Shown: one piece after another, positions 38,817 to 46,844 of the stretch
How positions within the stretch are numbered: position 1 is the stretch's first letter
How the letters are laid out: each line of letters starts with the position of its first letter
Assembly (NCBI GenBank): GCA_002702655.1
Contig: PABB01000038.1
Span: 62,001-126,000 of the forward strand
Reading direction: 5' to 3'
DNA from: Planctomycetaceae bacterium
GTDB lineage: Bacteria > Planctomycetota > Planctomycetia > Pirellulales > Lacipirellulaceae
DNA length: 64,000 bases
Program-made: the position numbers and the translations under genes
Notes under the pieces: model-generated
What the model was told of the DNA's origin: nothing
The model's database searches: none
The model's input: the letters and a program-made list of their open reading frames with translations, nothing else

Positions 38817-39295
38817 GGGGCAGCAGCCTCCGACGGGGGTCGGCGTGGTTCCACGCGACGGGGCACAACCTGCTGGGCCAATGCGGTCGCTCCAACGGCG
38901 ATTCGCATGGCGCAAGCGTGCCGCCGTGGCGGCAAGAGACGAGAGCAGAAAGAGGCAGGAGTCTGGCGGGAAAAGCAGCTGGCGGCGGCGCCCGTTCATT
39001 GACGAACAGGCCGGCGCGATCTCCAGCTATCAAACCCTAGGTCACAGAACCACGGCCGGCACGGAAAACCGCAACAATGTCGCAGATTTCTGACCTGCAC
39101 CGCCTGTGCGGCTCCCTTGCAGTTGTGGCAATCAGCACAGGCCTGCTGCGCCGACTGATCGAGAACGCCCGCTCATGGCGTCTTAAAAGAAGTGCGTCCT
39201 ACTCAACTGCCCCCAGAAACTTCCTGTGATGACACGATGGCGACGAAGCGCCTACGAGAGACGCGTTGGGATCGTCGCAGACTGAACGCCGTCGT
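38817..39295. other. Gene-free spacer in the Tad-like cluster
   Basis: About 480 bases with no supportable gene. Several short frames on both strands are Arg/Ala-rich shadows. The part from 39080 to 39290 is more AT-balanced than its surroundings and must contain the promoter for the leftward TadE-like genes, but no clear hexamers are visible. Confidence 0.4.
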
Positions 39296-39739
39296 CTAGA
39301 ATCCTTCTTTTCTCATGACGGATGAGGCGCTGACCGTCTTGCCGCCCATGAACCAGGGCGACGGGATCCAGCTGACATTGGCAAAGTCGATCGACGTCGT
39401 CACGGTAATCGCGGCGCCGGTCGAGGCGGCGGCCGGGTCGGGAGACACCGTCACCGTCAGCCCCGACACGCCCACGCCGTCGGCGTACTCGTTGACGGCG
39501 GAAATGACCTGGGCCTCGGTCGCGGACAGCGTAACGGCCCGGCGGGCGCCCACCCGCGAGGCGTTGATGAGCACCTGCTGCACCATCAGCGCCCGGCCAA
39601 CCTCAATAATGCCGATCATCAGCAGAAAAAAGACGGGCGCCACCAGGGCGAATTCGACCACCGACGAACCTCTGCGGTCGCGGCGGCGAAGACCCCGGCG
39701 GCGAGCCGGCTGCGGTTGGCGGTTGGTCAACGTGGGCAT
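39296..39739 (-). CDS. TadE-like pseudopilin protein
   Basis: A 147-residue protein with the TadE-like segment GSSVVEFALVAPVFFLLMIGIIEVGRALMVQQ (VEFALVAPV...IE pattern) followed by VLINASRVGARRAVT. ATG 39739 is preceded by AGGAGG, a strong ribosome binding site, and this decides the start. The C-terminal domain is short and beta-rich. It belongs to the same leftward cluster but is separated by a 479-bp spacer from the next TadE-like gene. Confidence 0.9.
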   Translation of the reverse strand: MPTLTNRQPQPARRRGLRRRDRRGSSVVEFALVAPVFFLLMIGIIEVGRALMVQQVLINASRVGARRAVTLSATEAQVISAVNEYADGVGVSGLTVTVSPDPAAASTGAAITVTTSIDFANVSWIPSPWFMGGKTVSASSVMRKEGF

Positions 39740-40075
39740 CACGCCTCCTGTCGGCGCCGAAGCGCCAATTCCTGATTGGGTCCGATTTCGTAGCGAGGTC
39801 TTGGTTGCTGTAATGAATCTCAGCGATCGCACCGCCGTCGGAAGGCAACCGCGCCGGCTGTCACGTTCGGAAGTGCGAAATCGGGTTTGCGCGAGCTTCC
39901 TGACGAGGGTGCGAGGCTGAGAAGTATCGTGTCTGTCTGGGAGTCGGTATCTGGCCCCCTCCCTCGAAGGGAGGAGCTGGGGGAGGGATTGGTAATGTCA
40001 AACATCGTCGCACACGCCCCTGTCCCAACCTCTCCCCGCGGGGGAGAGGGGCCGGAAAACTGGCTCAAGTCGCGC
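39740..40075. repeat. Spacer with two CT-rich palindromes
   Basis: No gene is visible. Two palindromes stand out: CCTCCCT (39958-39964)/AGGGAGG (39968-39974), and CCTCTCCCC (40029-40037)/GGGGAGAGG (40041-40049). Both belong to the same CCTCTCC/GGGAGGG theme, and the spacer reads like a dispersed intergenic repeat. Neither is followed by a T-run. Confidence 0.6.
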
Positions 40076-41245
40076 CTACTTCACCAACACCACGGGCGAG
40101 TAGACATAGTCGCTGGTGTCGGTCGTGGAGGGGATGACGCCTTCGACGACCATGGGGGCTGGCTGGACAATCACGCGTTTCTGCTTCATCGGCCCGGTCA
40201 GCTTGACCTCCATGATGCGGATGCCGGCCCACTTGACGATTGTGTACTGGGCGTTGTTGCCTGGGCCGACGACCTGCGAGAAGATCGGGATCATCCGCGG
40301 CTGGCCGATGATTGACGCCAATTCGTCCTTCACGCCGGCGCTGATACCGGTGTCGCCGTTGAGTTCCAACTCGCCGCAGCCGTCGAAGACCACCGACCCG
40401 CCGTGGTAGGCCAGGTCCTCCTCCGACACGCCGTAGACAATCTGCCGCGCAATATCGGCGGTGCTGTTGTTGGCGCTGCCGATGTCGACCGTGCCCCGGT
40501 TGCCGGGCGAGCCGGTCCCTTGCGGAAACAGGTTCACTTCCAACACGCCGTCGGAGCCGCACGTCACGGCGCCGGTGGCGGCGTTGTACGTCCAATCGTC
40601 GTCAGCACAGCCCGCCAGCAGATCGTTCCAAGTGTCCTCGTCCAGCGCATAAGGCAGCAAGTCCACGTTGCCGCCGCTGCCGGGAGTCGTGAAGCCCTTC
40701 ACCTTGCGCGAGAACCCGGCCGTGGCTTCGGCCTCGAGCCCCTGCCCCGTGCGGCCGAAGATCTTGGCAAAGAAGAACGGCACCTCGCCGTTCAACGAAC
40801 TGTCGCGGCGGACCTTCACCGTTACGGCGTTGAATTTGTTGTAGTTGGCCGTGCTGAGCGAAAACTGCGATGCGTCGTAGTCGGCGATTTCGCCGAACAC
40901 AACGTCGCCGGAGACGTGATTGCAGGAATTCTCCGCCAGAGCGGGATTGACGCCGCCGATCGTGTTCACGTTGGCGTAGGTCGCCGCTTCGCCGCGGCCA
41001 TCGGAGACGGCGGTGTACGGATTGGCCCCATTGGCCACTTCACGGCCGAATTCCCAGCACGCGGCCATGGCCGCCGCGTCGGCCGTGCGCTGCAGCTCTT
41101 GCTTGTTGGACAGCACGTAGCCCAGGTCGACGCTGAACGCGACCATGCCCAGCATGACGATGGTCATCACCGCGGCGAGAACCGTGATGGTGCCGCGGCG
41201 CTCCGTCGCCGATGCCTGCGTCCGTGGTCGGATCCTGGTATTCAT
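40076..41245 (-). CDS. TadG-like pseudopilin protein
   Basis: A 389-residue protein whose N-terminus carries RRGTITVLAAVMTIVMLGMVAFSVDLGYVLSNKQELQRTADAAAMAA, the TadG/Tad_N segment (given by its VDLGYVLS and TADAAAMAA marks). The rest is a large extracytoplasmic domain with several Cys (CADDDWTYN..VTCGSDG) and no von Willebrand motif. It is the most upstream of the pseudopilin-like genes here and follows the 41321 secreted-protein gene. It is probably an Flp-pilus-associated minor subunit, with machinery elsewhere. Confidence 0.85.
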   Translation of the reverse strand: MNTRIRPRTQASATERRGTITVLAAVMTIVMLGMVAFSVDLGYVLSNKQELQRTADAAAMAACWEFGREVANGANPYTAVSDGRGEAATYANVNTIGGVNPALAENSCNHVSGDVVFGEIADYDASQFSLSTANYNKFNAVTVKVRRDSSLNGEVPFFFAKIFGRTGQGLEAEATAGFSRKVKGFTTPGSGGNVDLLPYALDEDTWNDLLAGCADDDWTYNAATGAVTCGSDGVLEVNLFPQGTGSPGNRGTVDIGSANNSTADIARQIVYGVSEEDLAYHGGSVVFDGCGELELNGDTGISAGVKDELASIIGQPRMIPIFSQVVGPGNNAQYTIVKWAGIRIMEVKLTGPMKQKRVIVQPAPMVVEGVIPSTTDTSDYVYSPVVLVK

Positions 41246-41320
41246 GGGAAAAACCTCGTGGCCTTGCTCGTATGGGGAAAACCGTGGAAGAGGGGATGGC
41301 GTGGTGCGGGACGGCGAAGA

Positions 41321-41953
41321 TCAGGGATCCAGATCGGCGTCGACGTCGATCGGCGCCACCAACTCGTAGACCTGGCCTTCGCTGTCGATCCAGCGCAGCC
41401 GCTGCAGCGTCAGCGAGCGGACGCGATTGCCGGCGTAGTTGACCCCCGACTGCTCGATCGAGATCGCCGGACGGTAGGAGTTGAGATTCACCGCGTCGCT
41501 CGGCGCGCTCACCCGCAAGTGGCCAGTGCCGCCGAACGAGCCCCACGAATCGCTCGACCCGTTGTCGATCTCGAACGTGACGGCCCCGTCGCCAAGCGTC
41601 ATCCGCTGACGCCATGTGAGCGTCTCTTCGACGTGATCCAACGTGCCCTCCTGCGGGCCAATCCGGGCTTCGGCAACATCCTCGCCCGACCACCGCTGCA
41701 CCTGCATGCCGCCGGGGACGAACTCAGGATGACTGTGATGATTGACCGTGAACACGAAGTAATCGGTGTTCAAATCGCCCGTGTGCGACATCACCATGCA
41801 CACCTGGGGCGAGCTGCTCGGCCCGTCCGGCTCGCCCACCTGCAGTTCCCAGTATTCCTCGATCTCGACGATCTCGATGGCGCGGGCTTGCGACGCCGCC
41901 AGCAGAAGCAACGCCGGCAAACAGGCCTGGCAGAGGGGGGCGATTCGACGCAT
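41321..41953 (-). CDS. Secreted protein of unknown function in Tad-like cluster
   Basis: A 210-residue exported protein. Signal peptide: MRRIAPLCQACLPALLLLAASQARA. The mature part is beta-rich with motifs QVCMVMSHTGDLNTDYFVF and GSFGGTGHLRVSAPSDAVNLNSYRP (shown in part), and ends in acidic DVDADLDP. No family was recognised. ATG 41953 is preceded by GGAG seven bases upstream, supporting this start over a longer frame. It lies 75 bp upstream of the TadG-like gene on the same strand. Confidence 0.72.
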   Translation of the reverse strand: MRRIAPLCQACLPALLLLAASQARAIEIVEIEEYWELQVGEPDGPSSSPQVCMVMSHTGDLNTDYFVFTVNHHSHPEFVPGGMQVQRWSGEDVAEARIGPQEGTLDHVEETLTWRQRMTLGDGAVTFEIDNGSSDSWGSFGGTGHLRVSAPSDAVNLNSYRPAISIEQSGVNYAGNRVRSLTLQRLRWIDSEGQVYELVAPIDVDADLDP

Positions 41954-42622
41954 GGCTGACTCCGGGGATCGAGGCGGGAGCCCGGCCGCGCAGCGGTTTC
42001 CGCTCTCAGCGGGCGATGCGCACGCGCATACGCAAGCCAAGGGCGGGGACGGCTGACGGCCGAAGCGGGACGGGACGTCGGCTCGCACTGAGGCGGACCG
42101 AGCGAGGCGGGACAAGTGGCGGGAAAAGTCTCAGGCGGGCGTACGGCACGCGGCCGGGGCGAACCCAACCGAATGCGGCACAACAGAAGACTATGTTAAG
42201 AAACTCCGCTGCGTCGGGGGTGAGTGCGCGAATTCCAAGATTTGCACATTTCCGCAATGCCGATCTGCGTCTCGTGACCGGTGCGTGTTGACGATCCGCC
42301 ACCATGGTCGCCCCTGTGCCGCAGGCGGACTGCCAGTCTGTTGCGAACCGGCAACACGCGCTGGCATCGGCGCCCGAGCGACTCCCGCCTTCGGCGTGCG
42401 CCGCACGCGCCGGCGCGATGCGGAAACCGCGCCAACGCGGTTGCCGTGTGCGGACTCGACACAACGCCCGCGATGCGCAGCGGCGGCAAAGCAAGAATTC
42501 CGGGAGCTTTCTGCGTACAAAAGATGACGCGGGGCGATGGCGCACGGTTTGCACCAACAATCCGGTGCGTTGCCGCCTACGGTTGGCTCGCTCGCCGAGC
42601 ACAAGAAAGGAGGGTCAACGCC
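41954..42622. other. Long gene-free region between Tad-like cluster and uspA
   Basis: About 670 bases with no gene I can support. A segment near 42310-42350 (GCCGCAGGCGGACTGCCAGTC...) has the look of a dispersed planctomycete repeat and generates spurious reading frames. The region must hold the divergent promoters for 41953 (leftward) and uspA (rightward). The AT-rich stretch at 42186-42202 (AAGACTATGTTAAGAAA) is the least GC-rich part. Confidence 0.4.
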
Positions 42623-43132
42623 ATGAACGCGCGTACGCTGTTGTTTGCCACGGACTACACCGAGGCGAGCCAGGACGCTCTGAAGTACGCCGCTTCTCTG
42701 GCCCGCGATCTGGGCGCCACGCTCGTCATCGCCCATGTCTCTGACCACGAGCTGCTGCCGGTGGGCGAAGCCGTCGCTGAAGTCCCCCAGGCGAGCCGCG
42801 AAGAGCTGGCCGAGTTGGAGCAAATCAAGCCGCCCGGGGGCGGCGTTGCTTGCGAGTACAAGCTGCTGTTCGCCGAGCCCACGTGCCAAAACATCGATCC
42901 CGTGGAGGAACTGATTCGCTTCGCCGATCGGCGCAAGGTCGAGGCAATCGTCGTCGGGACGCACGGACGAACGGGTTTGTCGCGCGCGTTCTACGGCAGC
43001 GTGGCCGAGCAGTTGGTGCGACGAGCGCACTGCCCGGTGATCACAGTCCGGCCGGCCGCTGCGCCGCCGGCACAAGAGCAAGGGGACGGAAATGTAAGCG
43101 TCCGACAGGCGTCGAAAGGTGGTCGATCATGA
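42623..43132 (+). CDS. Universal stress protein (UspA family)
   Basis: A 169-residue cytoplasmic UspA-fold protein. It starts MNARTLLFATDYTEASQDALKYAASLA, has a hydrophobic beta strand LGATLVIAHVSD, and ends with the ATP-binding signature VVGTHGRTGLSRAFYGSVAEQLVRRAHCPVITVRP (G-2x-G-9x-G-S type, shown in part). A strong Shine-Dalgarno, AAAGGAGGG, precedes ATG 42623 and rules out longer starts. The stop overlaps the start of the next gene by four bases. Confidence 0.93.
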   Translation: MNARTLLFATDYTEASQDALKYAASLARDLGATLVIAHVSDHELLPVGEAVAEVPQASREELAELEQIKPPGGGVACEYKLLFAEPTCQNIDPVEELIRFADRRKVEAIVVGTHGRTGLSRAFYGSVAEQLVRRAHCPVITVRPAAAPPAQEQGDGNVSVRQASKGGRS

Positions 43133-43584
43133 GCTACGAACGAGTCGGAACCGTGCTCAAGGAGGTCTGCGATTTTCATCGGCGCGAGAGCGACCTGTTC
43201 GGCCGCCTCGCCCAGGAAGTCCGGCAACCGCGCGCCAAGTTGCTGCTGGAGTCGATGAGCGACCACGAGCGGCAGCTCGCGGCAGGCTTGTCCGAGTACG
43301 TCGCGGGCGCGCCGGTCGGCTTGCTGAACACCTGGCTGGGCAGGCAGCTCGATCTGCCCTCGGCACTGGCGATCAGCGACCCCGAGTTGCCGGACGACGC
43401 CACGGTCGACGAGCTGCTGCAACTGGGGCTCGACTTGGACGATCGACTGCTGGAAGTCCTGCAGGAATGCGCCGATTGTTGCGGTCCTGACGGCGTGCGG
43501 CAGTTGTTCCGCACCTTCGTCGAACAGCAACAGCAGGAAGAGCGCCTGCTGGCTCGGCAAGCCATGCGAGCCATCGACCTGTGA
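43129..43584 (+). CDS. Ferritin-like four-helix protein coupled to UspA
   Basis: A 151-residue all-helical protein. Helix 1 has EVCDFHRRESDLFGRLAQE, helix 2 LLLESMSDHERQLAAGLSEYV, helix 3 VDELLQLGLDLDDRLLEVLQECADCCG and helix 4 LFRTFVEQQQQEERLLARQAMRA. The Glu/His pattern (HRRE, DHERQ, EQQQQEER) resembles ferritin-like or rubrerythrin-like di-iron proteins. ATG overlaps the uspA stop, so both are translated together, suggesting a shared stress role. The family label is tentative. Confidence 0.7.
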   Translation: MSYERVGTVLKEVCDFHRRESDLFGRLAQEVRQPRAKLLLESMSDHERQLAAGLSEYVAGAPVGLLNTWLGRQLDLPSALAISDPELPDDATVDELLQLGLDLDDRLLEVLQECADCCGPDGVRQLFRTFVEQQQQEERLLARQAMRAIDL

Positions 43585-43607
43585 GCGCATGGCCAGCGCC
43601 CGCGTGC

Positions 43608-43706
43608 CACGGCTCTGCGAGCCGTGCGGCATGCCAAGTAGCATGGCCGCTCCGGCCGTGCGCCTCCCATGAACTCCCGCTTCGCACGGCCGGGGCGGCC
43701 ATGCTA
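43608..43706. repeat. Palindromic repeat element after the uspA operon (two hairpins)
   Basis: The first hairpin is CACGGCTC (43608-43615)/GAGCCGTG (43619-43626). Next is a 24-bp arm TAGCATGGCCGC...(43639-43662) whose reverse complement at 43683-43706 differs at one position. The same 24-bp arms recur at 60409-60491, and the CACGGCTC hairpin recurs at 59636-59654. It therefore belongs to a dispersed repeat family; a role as a terminator of the uspA operon is possible but there is no T-run. Confidence 0.85.
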
Positions 43707-43732
43707 CGAATCAACACGCCGCGGGCGATCCG

Positions 43733-46423
43733 TTACCGATAGACGATCCGTCGCACGAAGTCGCGCTTGCTGACGTTCACCGCCAACTCGCCGAAGTTGT
43801 AGTCGCGGGCCGCGTAGCCGCCGGCCACGTTGATCCCGCCGATGGCGTCGCCGTCGCGGTCGTCTTCGGCATTGGTGTCCGGGGCGATCAGGCCGTCCGC
43901 CAAGGTGCCCAGTACGCCGTCGCCGTTGTCGCCCGGCGTGTCCTTGCCGTCGCGATACCGCAGCGGCTGATTCACCTGGGTTACGTTGTATTCGCCCGGC
44001 ACGAGGTTATCGAACAGGTACGAACCGTCGGCCAACGTGGTGGTCGTCAGCGACACGCTGGCCCCCGTCATGTCCAGACCGGTCAGCAACATCGTCACCC
44101 CGGCGATCGGCGATTCGCCCGCGTCGAACACGCCGTCGTCGTCGCGATCGTGGTAGACGAACCCGCCAATGCTGGCCGGCTCGGCCTGCACGACCGTCGG
44201 CTCGTCGTCCTGGTTATTGGCGTAGTTCGTTTCCTCTTCGTTGGCTCCGACTTCCGACTCGTTCAGCAGCGTGCCAGTAAAGGTCGGCGCCACCGTCACG
44301 GTGACCGTGATCGTGCGCGTGGCCCCGTTGGCCATGTCGCCCAGATCGAACAGCAGCTCGCGGCCATTGACGCTCAGCGGCGTGAGCGAGGCGCTCGTGA
44401 AGCTCACTCCCACGTCGGGGAGCAGGTCTTTGACGATCACGCCGGTCGCATCCGAGGGACCGTTGTTCTTGATCGTCAGCGTGTAGCTGAACGACTCGCC
44501 GGGGGCGACCGGGTCCTTGGTGTCGGTCTTGGTGATCTGCAGGTCGATCTTCGGCACAACCGTGTTCTGAGCGTCGTCCCAGTTGTTGGTCGTGTCTTCT
44601 TCGTTGGGGGCGGAGACCTCCGCTTCGTTCACCAGGACGCCCGTGGCCGAGGCCTGGACGTCGGCCATGACGGTCACCACGATCACGTCGCCGGGGGCCA
44701 TGTCGCCCAGGCTGCCGGTCAGCTTGCCGGCCGAGTGCGACAGGCTCACGCCGCTCTTGGTTACGCTGTGCGACACGTAGCTCACGCCCGGGGGGAGCGT
44801 GTCGAGGAAGTCGACGTCGAACGCCTCCGACGGCCCGTCGTTGGTTACGGTGACCGTATAGGTCAGCCGCTCGTTCGGCGACACGGCGCCCTTGTTGACG
44901 TCTTTGGTCAGCACGAGGTCGAACCCGTAGAAGCCGAAGTCGACCGTCATATTGGTGTTGCTCAACGCGTCGCCGTCGTTGGTCGGCTCGGCGCCGCCGG
45001 TGAGCGTGACGGCCTGGCTCATCACATAGCCGCCGGCGATCGCCATGCCGTTGTCGTCGTTGTTGACGTTGTCGTCGGGGTCGCTCGGCGTGCCGTTGCC
45101 GGTGCTGCTCTTCATGCCCTCCAGGGCCATGCCAGCCTGGAAGTTCATCGCGTCGACGCTCACCACGTACGCGCCCGGCGACAAGTTGTTGAACTGGTAT
45201 TTGCCGGCCGAGTCCGTGACCGTCTCGGCCAAGTAGGCGTCGACGCCCGCGGTGTACGCGTTGTCGCCGTCGGTGTCGGCGTACAGCTTGACCTTCACGC
45301 CGCCAATGCCCGACTCGCCGGCGTCCGCCATGCCGTCGTTGTCGATATCGTTCCAAACCAGGTCGCCCAGGCTCAACGTCGGCGTGGCCGTGAAGTCGGC
45401 CTGCTTGTTGGTGATGCCGACCAAGCCGATGCGCGAGACCTGCCCGTCGACGGCGGTCACGCCCTCGAAAGTCAACTCCACGGCGCCCACGTTGGCCCAA
45501 TCGACGCCCGAGCCGCTGCTGGCGCTGGTGGCGTCGGCGTAGCCGAACACCAGCGAGCTGGTCGCCGCGCCGCCGTTCGTTTCGGGGACGACCGAGCGGA
45601 ACTCGGACCAGTTGTTCGCGTCCGTGTAGACGCGGATCGAGACGGCCGAAGCCGGGTGGTCGGCGCCCACGGTCAGGCCGATGCCGGTCATCGTGTTGCC
45701 GTTGTCGGTGCGCAGATCGAGCCCGCCCAGCCCGGTGTAGTTGATCTCCTCGGCGGCGCCGTCGACGCCGTCCCAAACCAGCTTGGCGTCGCCGGTGACG
45801 GTCGAGCCGCTGGCCAACCGCAGCAGGCCGCCGCCGCTAATCAACGACACGCTGGAATACTTGTCCGTGCCCGCGGTGATCCTGACGAACATGTCGCGCT
45901 CGCCGCCCACCACGCTGGCGTCGGCCACGCTCGCCGGGTCGCTGGCCGGCATGGGCGGCCGGGCTTCGACGATTTGCTCCGAGTTGAAGCCGTCGATCGT
46001 CAGGCCCTCGGCCCCGGCCGCGTCGTTGGTCGTGATCGTGACCGCCTGCACATCGGCCCCCGCGGCGAACTTCATACCCGCTGGCAGCGAGGTCTTCACC
46101 AGGTACTGCCCGGCCTGCAGACCGCCGAACTGGTATCGCCCCGCGGCATCGGTGGCCACCGGGCTGGCCGCGGCCACGTCGCCGCTATCCAGCACGCCGT
46201 TGCCGTTGTCGCGGTACAGCGAGACCTGGGCGCCGGCCACAGCCGCGTCGTTGGCCGCGTTGCCGTCGCCCTGCAAGTCCAGGCGGACATGGCCGACGAT
46301 TTCCGCCATGTCGGCCGCCAACAATTGACGTTGCTCTAGCGATTCGAATGCCAGCCGCTTCTTGGTGTGAGTCAGATGAGAACGAAAACTTCCAGCGGGC
46401 GAATCGGAACCAAAGGCCGCCAT
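43733..46423 (-). CDS. Large surface protein: LEPR-XLL-like N-terminus, SdrD_B and DUF11 repeats
   Basis: An 896-residue exported protein. The N-terminus has RLAFESLEQRQLLAADM, close to the planctomycete LEPR-XLL motif that replaces a classical signal peptide. Three SdrD_B-like Ca-binding Cna-type domains are visible (AQVSLYRDNGNGVLDSGDVAAA; LGDLVWNDIDNDGMADAGESGIGGV; IGGFVYHDRDDDGVFDAGESPIAGV, shown in part), with a LamG-like region between the first two. Two DUF11 repeats (LTYTVTVTNDGPSEAFDVDFLDTLPPG; FSYTLTIKNNGPSDATGVIVKDLLPD) precede the third. It ends VSKRDFVRRIVYR. It is likely a cell-surface adhesin or structural protein; its export route is unknown. Confidence 0.85.
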   Translation of the reverse strand: MAAFGSDSPAGSFRSHLTHTKKRLAFESLEQRQLLAADMAEIVGHVRLDLQGDGNAANDAAVAGAQVSLYRDNGNGVLDSGDVAAASPVATDAAGRYQFGGLQAGQYLVKTSLPAGMKFAAGADVQAVTITTNDAAGAEGLTIDGFNSEQIVEARPPMPASDPASVADASVVGGERDMFVRITAGTDKYSSVSLISGGGLLRLASGSTVTGDAKLVWDGVDGAAEEINYTGLGGLDLRTDNGNTMTGIGLTVGADHPASAVSIRVYTDANNWSEFRSVVPETNGGAATSSLVFGYADATSASSGSGVDWANVGAVELTFEGVTAVDGQVSRIGLVGITNKQADFTATPTLSLGDLVWNDIDNDGMADAGESGIGGVKVKLYADTDGDNAYTAGVDAYLAETVTDSAGKYQFNNLSPGAYVVSVDAMNFQAGMALEGMKSSTGNGTPSDPDDNVNNDDNGMAIAGGYVMSQAVTLTGGAEPTNDGDALSNTNMTVDFGFYGFDLVLTKDVNKGAVSPNERLTYTVTVTNDGPSEAFDVDFLDTLPPGVSYVSHSVTKSGVSLSHSAGKLTGSLGDMAPGDVIVVTVMADVQASATGVLVNEAEVSAPNEEDTTNNWDDAQNTVVPKIDLQITKTDTKDPVAPGESFSYTLTIKNNGPSDATGVIVKDLLPDVGVSFTSASLTPLSVNGRELLFDLGDMANGATRTITVTVTVAPTFTGTLLNESEVGANEEETNYANNQDDEPTVVQAEPASIGGFVYHDRDDDGVFDAGESPIAGVTMLLTGLDMTGASVSLTTTTLADGSYLFDNLVPGEYNVTQVNQPLRYRDGKDTPGDNGDGVLGTLADGLIAPDTNAEDDRDGDAIGGINVAGGYAARDYNFGELAVNVSKRDFVRRIVYR

Positions 46424-46844
46424 GCCGGCACCTCATGCGCAAAGTCACAGGGGGAGGGGATAGACGCTGTAGAGGGGTATCGGCAAACCCCAACGCCAGA
46501 ATCCTCACGAACCCGAAACTCAGCCAAGATTCGTCAGACTGCCATCGAGCGCAATGCAAGCATCGCCATCAAGAAGAGATGACAAGGGAGAAGCGACAGC
46601 GCACGCCATGCGGCGTAGCAGCGACCAGAATCAACGACGATGGAATCGGCGCAGAGGCGCCAGCCGCGCGTCGGCAGCCTGAAAGGCTGCGCTAGGAAAG
46701 CTCAAATTGGGGCGCCATGGCCACGAGGCGGTAGCTTTGTGGCCATGCGACTTCAATCCGAGATCGGCATCCCCGCAGCGGACGACCGCCGCGGGCATGG
46801 CGCCCATTCCAACACGTGCGCGGCAGGCGAGCCGATCGCGCCGC
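46424..46844. repeat. Spacer with two short palindromes
   Basis: No gene is visible in about 420 bases. Palindromes: GCAGCCT (46674-46680)/AGGCTGC (46684-46690), and CATGGCCAC (46716-46724)/GTGGCCATG (46739-46747). The second resembles the GCATGGCC core of the repeat family at 43639 and 60409. Neither has a T-run, and the spacer lies downstream of the leftward BBP7 gene. Confidence 0.6.

Noticed and set aside
42304..42744. Possible small gene upstream of uspA
   Set aside because: The frame runs through a dispersed-repeat-like segment and continues out of frame into uspA; composition is Arg/Ala/Pro-rich and no ribosome site is present.
44150..46339. Long open frame antisense to the SdrD_B/DUF11 protein
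   Set aside because: It mirrors codon bias of the real gene, has Val/His/Arg-rich low-complexity sequence and no recognisable domain.
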